Below are positions 25,434-33,606 of a stretch of DNA of 58,773 nucleotides, one piece after another. This DNA is from Candidatus Mediterraneibacter quadrami (GTDB lineage: Bacteria > Bacillota > Clostridia > Lachnospirales > Lachnospiraceae). The position numbers and the translations under genes were made by a program. The DNA is taken from NCBI GenBank assembly GCA_019120575.1, contig DWUU01000041.1:1-58773 (forward strand), given 5' to 3'. The notes under the pieces were generated by a model. It saw only the letters and a program-made list of their open reading frames with translations, made no database searches and was not told the DNA's origin. Every line of letters starts with the position of its first letter. Positions within the stretch are counted from its first letter, which is position 1.

Positions 25434-26376
25434 TACAATAGGATACGTAGGAAAACAGGGTATCAAAAATATCTGGAGGAACAAGATGTTTTCACTCGCA
25501 TCCGTTGCGACGATGTCAGCTTGTATCTTCCTGTTTGGATTATTCTTCTCCATCCTGGTGAATTTCCAGTATATCATCCGGACGGCGGAAGAGGGGGTTG
25601 CCATCACCGTTTTCTTTGACGAGGATGCGACAGACGCCCAGAAGCAGCAGATCGGTGAACAGCTTCGGGCTCATGAGGGCGTGTCGGACGTTGTGTATGT
25701 GTCTGCCGAGGAAGCCTGGGACGAGTTCCAGCAGGAGTATTTCGGTGACAATCCGGAGCTGGCGGAAGGGTTCAAGAACGACAACCCGCTGGCAAGTTCC
25801 GACAACTACGAAGTATATATGCAGACCATGGAGGATGACGGGCAGAACCTGATGGCGAGAAGCCGGTCGCTCTCCGAGACGCAGAACAGCCTGGTAAAAT
25901 TCGCCCAGGGACTGGACGGCGTACGTGAAGTCAATAAGTCGGATGTGGTGGCGAATACGCTTTCCAGCGTCAACACGCTGGTGGCGATTGTATCCATTGC
26001 GATCATTATCATCCTGTTCGGCGTGTCGATCTTCCTGATCAGCAATACGGTTACCATGGGTATTACGGTGCGAAAGGAAGAGATCGCGATTATGAAGTAT
26101 ATCGGCGCCAAGGATTTCGTGGTGCGGTCGCCGTTCGTGATCGAAGGTCTGATCATCGGTATTTTCGGCGCGGCGATCCCGCTGACGCTGCTGTATTTCC
26201 TGTATGACAAGGCCGTGGAATATATCATGACCAAATTCAGTATTCTGAAGAATATTATTGATTTCCTTCCGGTCGGAACGGTATATCATGTGCTTCTTCC
26301 GATCGGCCTGGCGATGGGTATCGGCATCGGCTTCCTGGGAAGTTTCTTTACCGTGCGCAAGCACCTGAAGGTGTAG
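25423..26376 (+). CDS. ftsX: Cell-division protein FtsX
   Basis: A 317-residue membrane partner of FtsE. A first membrane segment (about residues 22-48) is followed by an extracellular domain (about 50-185) of the type that binds hydrolase partners, then three C-terminal membrane segments (about 190-310). KNIWRNKMFSLASVATMSACIFL is the typical N-terminal segment. A downstream M23 hydrolase is often found next in Firmicutes; here the next gene is a C-terminal processing protease, behind a terminator. Confidence 0.95.
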   Translation: MRISTIGYVGKQGIKNIWRNKMFSLASVATMSACIFLFGLFFSILVNFQYIIRTAEEGVAITVFFDEDATDAQKQQIGEQLRAHEGVSDVVYVSAEEAWDEFQQEYFGDNPELAEGFKNDNPLASSDNYEVYMQTMEDDGQNLMARSRSLSETQNSLVKFAQGLDGVREVNKSDVVANTLSSVNTLVAIVSIAIIIILFGVSIFLISNTVTMGITVRKEEIAIMKYIGAKDFVVRSPFVIEGLIIGIFGAAIPLTLLYFLYDKAVEYIMTKFSILKNIIDFLPVGTVYHVLLPIGLAMGIGIGFLGSFFTVRKHLKV

Positions 26377-26401
26377 GAAAGTACAGAACAGAAAATGAGG
26401 G

Positions 26402-26440
26402 AGGACAAAGCGGAGCAGGATTCCGTTTTGTCCTTTTTTT
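26402..26440 (+). terminator. Intrinsic terminator after ftsX
   Basis: AGGACAAAGCGGA (26402-26414) pairs with TTCCGTTTTGTCCT (26421-26434), followed by seven T. Confidence 0.85.
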
Positions 26441-26505
26441 GCGATGGATCCCGTATCCGGTCCTGACCGGGGACGGGCGGCAGAGATGAAAGGAGGATCC
26501 GTGAG

Positions 26506-27714
26506 ATGGAGCCGGAGAATAAAAAAGAAAAGAAAAATGAAGGATTCAGAAAAGGGTTTCTGGCCGGCCTTCTGACGGCGGCGGTACTTCTGACCGGAGC
26601 CTTCGGGATCCGGTATATGACCGGCCTGACGGGCGGCGACTATACGGGCGGCCTGGTATCTGAGAAAGATGTGCAGGAGAAGCTTGACAGGATCAATGCG
26701 GTCATCGAAAAATATTACCTTTATGAAGATGAGATTGACGCGGAAGATCTGGTTGAGGGGATCTATGCGGGATATACGGCGTCGCTGGGGGATCCGTACA
26801 CAACGTATTATGACGAGGAGACAACCCGGGAATTTATGAAATCGGTCAGCGGGGAATTCGGAGGGATCGGAGCCACCGTATCGAAAAAGTCGGATGAAGA
26901 CGAGATCCGGATCAGTGAAGTCTATGAGGACTCTCCGGCCGAACAGGCCGGCCTGAAAGCGGGCGACGTTCTTCTGCAGGCCGACGGACATCCGGTGTCC
27001 GGCGAAGACCTTGAAACGGTCGTGTCATGGATCTCAGGCGATCCGGGAACGGAAGTGGAGCTCCGCGTTTTAAGAAACGGTGAAGAGATCGGTATAACGG
27101 TGATCCGGGATATTATTGAGACGCAGACGGTTGAATATGAGATGAAGGAAGGAGACATCGGATATATCCGGGTGGAAGAATTCGACAAAGTCACATATGA
27201 CCAGTTTAAAGAGGCGCTGGATGCGCTGGAAGCGCAGGGGATGAACAGCCTGATCATTGATCTGCGGGGGAATCCCGGCGGACAGCTCACGACAGTGACA
27301 GATATGCTGAAGCTGTTCCTGCCGGAAGGCGTGATCGTCTCCACAAAAGACAAGTACGGCAATACGGATGAGATCACCTGTGACGGGGATCACGAATTCA
27401 AAAAGCCGCTGGCGGTGCTTGTGGACGGCAATAGTGCCAGCGCCTCCGAAATATTCAGCGCAGCCATACAGGATTACGGCGTCGGAACCATCGTCGGGAC
27501 ACAGACATATGGGAAAGGCGTCGTGCAGCAGACGATAGACCTTGGTGACGGTACATGTATGAAGGTTACAATCTCGGAATACTATACACCGTCCGGCCGC
27601 AGCATCAACGGAACCGGTGTGACGCCGGATGTGGAAGCGGAATATGAGTATGATGAAAATGATCCCGAGAGAGACAGTCAGCTGGAGGCGGCGGTCGCGG
27701 CGGTGAAAGGGTAA
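26506..27714 (+). CDS. C-terminal processing protease (S41/CtpA family)
   Basis: A 402-residue exported serine protease. One N-terminal membrane anchor (about residues 20-38), an N-terminal helical domain, a PDZ domain (about 110-200, from GGIGATVSK) and an S41 catalytic core follow. The catalytic Ser lies in DGNSASASEIF and the Lys in TYGKGVVQQ, the Ser/Lys dyad of CtpA/CtpB. In Bacillus CtpB acts in sporulation signalling, but vegetative roles are equally possible. AAAGGAGG precedes the ATG. Confidence 0.92.
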   Translation: MEPENKKEKKNEGFRKGFLAGLLTAAVLLTGAFGIRYMTGLTGGDYTGGLVSEKDVQEKLDRINAVIEKYYLYEDEIDAEDLVEGIYAGYTASLGDPYTTYYDEETTREFMKSVSGEFGGIGATVSKKSDEDEIRISEVYEDSPAEQAGLKAGDVLLQADGHPVSGEDLETVVSWISGDPGTEVELRVLRNGEEIGITVIRDIIETQTVEYEMKEGDIGYIRVEEFDKVTYDQFKEALDALEAQGMNSLIIDLRGNPGGQLTTVTDMLKLFLPEGVIVSTKDKYGNTDEITCDGDHEFKKPLAVLVDGNSASASEIFSAAIQDYGVGTIVGTQTYGKGVVQQTIDLGDGTCMKVTISEYYTPSGRSINGTGVTPDVEAEYEYDENDPERDSQLEAAVAAVKG

Positions 27715-27862
27715 AGAACCGGCTGCCGGGGGTCTGTTTTTCAACAATTTGAGGCATATTTCCGGTAGTTCATATTTATTCCCCGCTTTTATAATTATAT
27801 CAGATACGGGATGCTTCCCGGCGAGTCCTGAATAATAAAATCAGAAAGCGAGGAATACGGTT

Positions 27863-29407
27863 ATGAATCAGTATGTATTTGAACCGGTCAAACCGGTCGT
27901 GGAGACAAAATACGGGCGGCTCCGCGGTGTTACTTACGGGGATGTTAATATTTTCATGGGAATTCCATATGCACATGCGGAACGTTTCGGCATGCCGGCT
28001 GAACCGGAACCGTGGGAAGGGATCCGGAATGCATATACCTACGGCCCGGTTTCACCCCAGACGCTTCCGCCGAATCCCCCGTCCTATTACCGGGGGCTGC
28101 ATATGCTGCGCAAAGAAGGGGAGGATTGTCAGAATCTGAATATCTGGGCGCCGCGTATTCTGAACGGTGAGAAAAAACCGGTGTTCGTATGGATTCACGG
28201 GGGAGGATATTTTGCGGGAAATGCGCTGGAAGAATATTCCTTTGACGGGTTTAATCTTGCCCACTACGGAGATGTGGTTTTTGTTTCCATCAACCACCGT
28301 CTGAATATTCTCGGGTTCCTTGATCTGTCGGAATACGGTCCGCGCTTTGCTAATTCTGTGAATGCCGGCATTGTGGATATTGTGATGGCGCTTAAATGGA
28401 TTCATGAAAATATCGCGGCGTTCGGCGGCGATCCGGAAAATGTAACGCTGTGCGGACATTCCGGAGGGGGCGGCAAAGTGGAATGCATGTATCAGCTTGA
28501 AGAGGCCGCGCCCTGTTTCCAGAGAGGAATTGTCTTAAGCGGCGCGATGAAAGAAGAATTTGACCCGTCTCCGGATGACAGCCGGCAGATGGCGCGCGCG
28601 ATCGTAAATGAGCTGGGCCTCACAGAAGAGACCATTGATGAGATCCGGAACGTTCCGTTCAGCGAACTGCTTGCCGCGTATAAACGGGCGCTTCCGGGGC
28701 TCCGGGAAAAAGGCGTCAATACCACCTGGAGCCCGGTGGCGAATGCGTATTTTCCGGGATTTCCGGGTACGGTCGGATTTATGCCCGGTTCTGCCGGCAA
28801 GCCGCTGATCATCGGCAGTATGCTGGGGGAATTTGAAGAAATGACCGTGCATCTTGATGAAGATGAAAAAGCCGCGATGACGGAGGAGGACAAAGCGGCG
28901 TTCCTGCTGAAACGGTTCGGCAAACATACGGACCGGCTTACCGCTCTGTTTCGTGAATCGTATCCGTCCCATGATATCCTGGACCTTGCCTATACGGATA
29001 CGATGGTGCGCGTTCCGGCGGTGAAAGCGGCGCTGCGGCATGCGGAAAACGGGAAGAATAATACATATAATTTCCTGGCGGCGTACTGCACGCCGGAGGG
29101 CGGCAGGATCCCGGTATGGCATGGCGGCGAGGTCTGCTATATGCTTATGAATGAGGATAAGGTGTTTGTTCTGAATGAAGCGGTTACAGGGCAGAAGCTG
29201 GCGAAGATATTCAGCACAATGGTGCTGAATTACGCGAAATACGGCGACCCGAACAACAAGTATCTGCCGGAATGGAAGCCCCTGACGGAAGAGCACCGCT
29301 ACACGATGGTGATCGACCGGGAGTGTGCATGCCTGGAAGATCATGACAGGGAGCTCATGGAGCTTCTTGATCCGGTCAATACCAGTCCTGATTTTAATTT
29401 TGATTAG
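27863..29407 (+). CDS. Type-B carboxylesterase
   Basis: A 514-residue cytoplasmic carboxylesterase of the cholinesterase family (pNB-esterase type). FMGIPYAHAERF and EDCQNLNIWAP are the family signatures; the oxyanion loop is WIHGGGYFAG, and the nucleophile is in GHSGGGGK, where the usual GESAG is changed to GHSGG. His in the late PVWHGGEV region may be the base. There is no signal peptide. Convergent with the XRE-AlaA gene; it does not look like part of the main esterase operon. Confidence 0.88.
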   Translation: MNQYVFEPVKPVVETKYGRLRGVTYGDVNIFMGIPYAHAERFGMPAEPEPWEGIRNAYTYGPVSPQTLPPNPPSYYRGLHMLRKEGEDCQNLNIWAPRILNGEKKPVFVWIHGGGYFAGNALEEYSFDGFNLAHYGDVVFVSINHRLNILGFLDLSEYGPRFANSVNAGIVDIVMALKWIHENIAAFGGDPENVTLCGHSGGGGKVECMYQLEEAAPCFQRGIVLSGAMKEEFDPSPDDSRQMARAIVNELGLTEETIDEIRNVPFSELLAAYKRALPGLREKGVNTTWSPVANAYFPGFPGTVGFMPGSAGKPLIIGSMLGEFEEMTVHLDEDEKAAMTEEDKAAFLLKRFGKHTDRLTALFRESYPSHDILDLAYTDTMVRVPAVKAALRHAENGKNNTYNFLAAYCTPEGGRIPVWHGGEVCYMLMNEDKVFVLNEAVTGQKLAKIFSTMVLNYAKYGDPNNKYLPEWKPLTEEHRYTMVIDRECACLEDHDRELMELLDPVNTSPDFNFD

Positions 29408-29414
29408 AAATGAT

Positions 29415-29450
29415 AAACCGCGGCCATGTGAGACGGCCGCGGTTTGTTTC
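29415..29450. terminator. Bidirectional terminator between convergent genes
   Basis: An 11-bp perfect stem (29415-29425 with 29435-29445) with T-rich sequence to the right and A-rich sequence to the left serves the carboxylesterase and the XRE-AlaA gene. Confidence 0.75.
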
Positions 29451-29464
29451 GCTTTTCCGGCGGG

Positions 29465-30982
29465 TTATTCCTGACGGTAATAGCTGAAGAAATCTTTCAT
29501 TTTTCCCATCGCTTCCCTGAGCACTTCGATTCTCGGCAGATAGACGATGCGGAAGTGGTCGGGCTGCGCCCAGTTGAATCCGCCTCCGTGGATGAGCAGG
29601 ATTTTCTTTTCGCGGAGCAGGTCAAGGGCGAACTGCTCGTCGTTTGTGATATTGAACTTCTTTGCGTCCATCTTCGGGAAGATGTAGAATCCGGCTTTCG
29701 GCTTCACGGCGCTGATGCCCGGGATGTCGGTGAGCGCTTTGTAAATATAGTCGCGCTGCTCACGCACCCGTCCGCCCGGCGCGATGTAGCCGCGCACGCT
29801 CTGGTGTCCGCCCAGTGCGGTCTGCACGATGGACTGTGCCGGCACGTTGGAGCAGAGGCGCATGTTGGAGAGCATCTTCAGCCCTTCGATGTAGTCTTTG
29901 GCCACGCGCTTGTTGCCGCTTAAGATCATCCATCCGATACGGAATCCGGCGATCATATGGGACTTGGACAGACCGCTGAAGGTGATGCAGAAGAGGTCGG
30001 GCGCCATGGATGCGATGGAAATGTGTTCCGCGTCATCCATGACCAGGCGGTCGTAGATCTCATCGGAGAAAATGATCAGCTGGTGCTCCCGCGCCACATC
30101 CACAATCTGCTGAAGGACTTCCTTCGGGTAGAGCGCGCCGGTCGGGTTGTTTGGATTGATGATCACGATGGCCTTGGTGCGGTCTGTGATCTTTTTCTTA
30201 ATGTCTTCAATGTCCGGATACCATTCGGCTTCCTCGTCGCAGACGTAGTGGACCACGTTTCCGCCGGCCAGCGTGGCGCAGGCGGTCCACAGCGGATAGT
30301 CCGGCGAGGGGATCAGGATCTCGTCGCCGTCGTCCAGCAGGGCGGACATGCAGAGGTTGATCAGCTCGCTGACGCCGTTCCCTGTGTAAATGTCGTCTAC
30401 AGATACGTTCGGGATGTTTTTCAGCTGTGCATACTGCATGATCGCTTTTCTTGCAGAGAAGAGTCCCTGGGCGTTGGAGTAGCCCTCGCATTCGGTCAGC
30501 TGTTTGCGCATGTCATAGATGACCTCATCCGGTGTGCGGAAGCCGAACGGCGCGGGATTACCGATATTCAGCTTCAGGATCTGCGTGCCGTCTTCTTCCA
30601 TTCTGGCCGCCTCGTCCACGACCGGTCCCCTCACGTCGTATAAAACATTGTCAAGTTTTGAAGATTTCTTAAATGTCCGCATGGTCTGTACCCCCGTTTT
30701 AATATTTATGTTTTCCGTTTTTTCTCCGGTTTTCCGCTCGGACGGTCCGGATGCAGATCCGGCTGCGCCGTCTCTGAGCCAGGCTTCCTCAACGTGAAGC
30801 GCCTCTGCCAGAAAATGCATGATATCCGCCCGCGGGACGGTCTTCCCGCTGACGTACTGGCTGATGTGGCTCTTGCCGAGCTTCACGCCGGCTGCGGCTG
30901 CGGCCCGGATCAGGTCGACCTGTTTCATGCCCTGGCGGGTCATGGCCGCTGAGAGACGCAGAGCGAAAGATTCCTGTGACAT
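29465..30982 (-). CDS. XRE helix-turn-helix fused to an AlaA-type aminotransferase
   Basis: A 505-residue fusion. Residues about 5-75 are a Cro/XRE helix-turn-helix (RQGMKQVDLI, then LGKSHISQYVSGKTVP). Residues about 101-505 match the whole of E. coli AlaA-type alanine transaminase, beginning MRTFKKSSKLDNVLYDVRGP, with NPNNPTGA and the PLP lysine in GLSKSHMIAGFR. I chose ATG 30982 because AAAGGAGC precedes it. An internal ATG at 30682, exactly where AlaA proteins begin, has GGGGG 8 bp upstream, so a second shorter product is possible. GTTCA-type palindromes cover the promoter. Confidence 0.88.
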   Translation of the reverse strand: MSQESFALRLSAAMTRQGMKQVDLIRAAAAAGVKLGKSHISQYVSGKTVPRADIMHFLAEALHVEEAWLRDGAAGSASGPSERKTGEKTENINIKTGVQTMRTFKKSSKLDNVLYDVRGPVVDEAARMEEDGTQILKLNIGNPAPFGFRTPDEVIYDMRKQLTECEGYSNAQGLFSARKAIMQYAQLKNIPNVSVDDIYTGNGVSELINLCMSALLDDGDEILIPSPDYPLWTACATLAGGNVVHYVCDEEAEWYPDIEDIKKKITDRTKAIVIINPNNPTGALYPKEVLQQIVDVAREHQLIIFSDEIYDRLVMDDAEHISIASMAPDLFCITFSGLSKSHMIAGFRIGWMILSGNKRVAKDYIEGLKMLSNMRLCSNVPAQSIVQTALGGHQSVRGYIAPGGRVREQRDYIYKALTDIPGISAVKPKAGFYIFPKMDAKKFNITNDEQFALDLLREKKILLIHGGGFNWAQPDHFRIVYLPRIEVLREAMGKMKDFFSYYRQE

Positions 30983-31024
30983 ATTGATCAGCTCCTTTGA
31001 GTTCAAAATAAAAGCATAAAAAAC

Positions 31025-31088
31025 AGTAAGTTCAATTTAAAACTGAACTTACTATATCATGAAAAGGTTAAAAGTTCAATATCGAACT
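31025..31088 (-). promoter_or_regulatory. Promoter and AGTTCA palindromic operators of the XRE-AlaA gene
   Basis: On the minus strand TTGAAC (31074-31079), 17 bp and TATAGT (31051-31056) form a sigma-A promoter. A 10-bp inverted repeat AGTAAGTTCA-N9-TGAACTTACT (31025-31053) follows the -10 box, and AGTTC-N6-GAACT (31073-31088) overlaps the -35 box. Both share the AGTTC half-site, suggesting autoregulation by the XRE domain. Confidence 0.7.
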
Positions 31089-31095
31089 CTGCTTT

Positions 31096-31974
31096 TTATC
31101 TGTTAAGGGGAAGAAGTTCATCCAGTGCGTATTTGATGTATTTATCCCACAGGATGAAATTGTGGCTGTAGCCCTCCGGGCAGATGTAGTTTACGGGATA
31201 TCCGATTTCCTTTAACCGGGCGACGTCCTTTTCCACCCGTTCCCGGATGAATTCATCGCTTCCGCAGATGATGTGGAAATCGCACAGTTCGGCGCCTTCG
31301 GCCAGCTTTTCTTTTGCGGCCGTCTCGATGTCAAAGGCGGAGCCGCTGATCTCATCCGAAGGCCCGAAGGCGCTGTTGAACAGAGGAAAATTATTTCTGA
31401 AGTGATCGCCGTCAAGTTCTTCCTTAAGCGTCTCTGTGGACAGCGTCATGCCGATGCCGCCGGAGATGTCCACGCACGTCCGGAAACGTTCCGGGTGCAT
31501 GATGGCGGTGCCCAGCGCCACATTGCCGCCCATGGCGTATCCCACGATGAAGTTGTCCTCCCGCTTTGGCGAGGAAGCGAAGAGGGACTGGATCACTGCC
31601 GGGAGTTCATCGGCGAGAAACATCTGGTAATTCACGCCGTAGCGCGTATCGATGCCGAAGGAGTTTGCGATGTTCGGTGTCACGAGCATGACATTGTTGT
31701 CCTGGGCATACCTCTCTGCGTTGCTGTAGCGGTAGGTCAGTGTGTCATCGTCCCCGCCGCCGTGGATCAGATAGACGGTCTGGAATTTCATGCCCGGCGC
31801 ATAGACGCGGGAGTGGTTCCCCGCCATCGCCCGGGGCGGCTGGTTCGCCTCCCGTCCTTCGGGAGCGTCTGCCCCCTGGGGGAAATAACTGTAATTGTCG
31901 GTCGGGTATACGATCGATACATCGACGTAATGCCCGAGGCACTGGCTTCTGAAATTAAAACGCATGTAACTCAT
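31096..31974 (-). CDS. Esterase-like protein lacking the catalytic serine
   Basis: A 292-residue protein of the esterase D/tributyrin-esterase (EstA) type. The oxyanion motif is kept (LIHGGGDD), and the late His lies in GYSHNFILWD, but the nucleophile elbow G-x-S-x-G reads G-Y-A-M-G, with Ala147 in place of Ser. The codon is GCC. It should be catalytically weak or dead and may bind ligand. No signal peptide. Its start overlaps the end of the response regulator by 4 bp, so it is made with the two-component system, which suggests a sensory or accessory role. Confidence 0.85.
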   Translation of the reverse strand: MSYMRFNFRSQCLGHYVDVSIVYPTDNYSYFPQGADAPEGREANQPPRAMAGNHSRVYAPGMKFQTVYLIHGGGDDDTLTYRYSNAERYAQDNNVMLVTPNIANSFGIDTRYGVNYQMFLADELPAVIQSLFASSPKREDNFIVGYAMGGNVALGTAIMHPERFRTCVDISGGIGMTLSTETLKEELDGDHFRNNFPLFNSAFGPSDEISGSAFDIETAAKEKLAEGAELCDFHIICGSDEFIRERVEKDVARLKEIGYPVNYICPEGYSHNFILWDKYIKYALDELLPLNR

Positions 31975-33545
31975 TCCTGATCCTCTCCTTTTAAGAATTT
32001 CTTCCGGTATTCGCTCGGTGTGATCGATTCGTGCTTCCGGAACATCTGTGTGAAATGTGAAAAGTTACTGTATCCGAGTTCCGAGGCGATGATGCTGATC
32101 GGAATATTCGGCGTCTTCAGCATGTCTTTTGCCGCGTCGACTTTCACCCGGAGGATATAATTCTTTACATTCTCCCCGGTCTCTTTCTTGAAGAGTTTGG
32201 AGAAATATTCCGGGCTGAATGAAACGTGCTCCGCCACATCTTTTACCGTGAGATCCAGCGAAAGGTTGGACAGGATGTAATCCGTTGCCCGCCGGATCAC
32301 GTCGCCGGATTCGTCTCCGGCGGAAACGCCGGCGATGGCGGTCTTCAGGTAGTGTATGCCCTTTTTCAGCGATTCTACATTTTTGAAACTGCCCATGTAA
32401 TCGTTGTACGTGTATTCACCGGAGAACAGGCTCATAATATCGATCTTGTGGTTGTAGGAATAGACGAAAAACAGCTTGCTGATCTCCTGGTGGAATTCGG
32501 ACAGGTTTTCCAGGTTCAGATGATCAAGCGACGCGTTGTAGTCGAGATACGAGAAGATATTGTCTTCCAGGATCTCGAACTGGCCGTTTTCCATGAGCCG
32601 GGTCCATCGGGCCACGTTTTCCTGCAGTCCGGCCGTGGCCTGTGGCGGGGCGCTCTGTCCGGTAAAATAAAGTCCGGCCTTGCGGGAGACGTTGTTCAGC
32701 GCCAGGAGGTGCCCCAGATAGATGATGTCCCGCAGGTTGGAAAAATGATTCGCCGGCGTGACGTAGGAAGCGATCTCCGGGGTGAGCTGACGGCAGACCG
32801 TATCATAATAAGCCTCAAAATCCGCAGAAGTCAGCTTTTTCAGCAGGCTCTCGCTGCCGAAGAGAAGGACCACGAACTGTTTGTAACGGTTTACGCAGGC
32901 GAGCGCGTAGATGCCGGGAGCGCTCAGGTGGTCTCCTGCACTGTCGAGGAGAACCGGAAAAATGGCGGAGTCCGAGAACCGTGCCTCCCCGGATTCAATA
33001 TACGGGAAGACGTCGTTGATGACCGCCTGAACGGCGGAATCCTCCCGGATCAGGTATCCGATCTCATTGAGAAGGGAGACCGATTCCGCCCGGTTTGCCG
33101 GATTGGAGGAGAACAGGTTCAGGACGATCGCATTCATCCGCTCCAGGTCATAGTAGGTGCGGTTCTGCTGTTCGGTCAGAAGCTTCTCCACGGCGCGGCG
33201 GACGACGGCTTCAATCTCGTACAGGGGAGCGGGCTGGAGGATGTAGTCGAAACAGCCCATTTTTATACTCTGCTGCGCGTACTCAAAGGATGCGTGGGAA
33301 GTCAGGAGGATCCGGATGACGGAGGGGAAACGGCCGGCTGCCCATCTGTTCAGGGACAGTCCGTCCTCCCCCGGCATTTCAATGTCGGAAAGCAGGATGC
33401 TGACCTCCTGTTTCTGAAAGATTTCTCTGGCCTGCGCCGCATCACAGGCGGTAAATACCCGATCGATGCCCAGCGCGGAAAAATCGATCCCGTTTACGAT
33501 CCCCTCCAGGACTGAGATCTGATCATCTACGATTAATAAATTCAT
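31971..33545 (-). CDS. YesN-type response regulator with AraC DNA-binding domain
   Basis: A 524-residue regulator. Residues about 1-120 form the receiver, with LLIVDD, the phospho-acceptor Asp54 in LLSDIEMPG, and the conserved LLTSHASFEYA. A long middle region (about 130-410) is typical of YesN proteins, and about 420-520 is the double HTH of AraC type (VKDVAEHVSFSPEYFSKLF, then LGYSNFSHFTQMFRKH). Paired with the kinase at 33607-35343. Likely target: the neighbouring sugar and esterase operons. Confidence 0.92.
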   Translation of the reverse strand: MNLLIVDDQISVLEGIVNGIDFSALGIDRVFTACDAAQAREIFQKQEVSILLSDIEMPGEDGLSLNRWAAGRFPSVIRILLTSHASFEYAQQSIKMGCFDYILQPAPLYEIEAVVRRAVEKLLTEQQNRTYYDLERMNAIVLNLFSSNPANRAESVSLLNEIGYLIREDSAVQAVINDVFPYIESGEARFSDSAIFPVLLDSAGDHLSAPGIYALACVNRYKQFVVLLFGSESLLKKLTSADFEAYYDTVCRQLTPEIASYVTPANHFSNLRDIIYLGHLLALNNVSRKAGLYFTGQSAPPQATAGLQENVARWTRLMENGQFEILEDNIFSYLDYNASLDHLNLENLSEFHQEISKLFFVYSYNHKIDIMSLFSGEYTYNDYMGSFKNVESLKKGIHYLKTAIAGVSAGDESGDVIRRATDYILSNLSLDLTVKDVAEHVSFSPEYFSKLFKKETGENVKNYILRVKVDAAKDMLKTPNIPISIIASELGYSNFSHFTQMFRKHESITPSEYRKKFLKGEDQE

Positions 33546-33606
33546 TCTGATCCCTTCTTTTTATCTTGTCTTGTTTTTTCTGTGTGCCTGTACCGGCTCC
33601 TGCCGG

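Noticed and set aside
32226..33515. 429-residue frame on the plus strand opposite the response regulator
   Set aside because: It is an antisense shadow of the clearly recognisable YesN-type gene and has no domain of its own.
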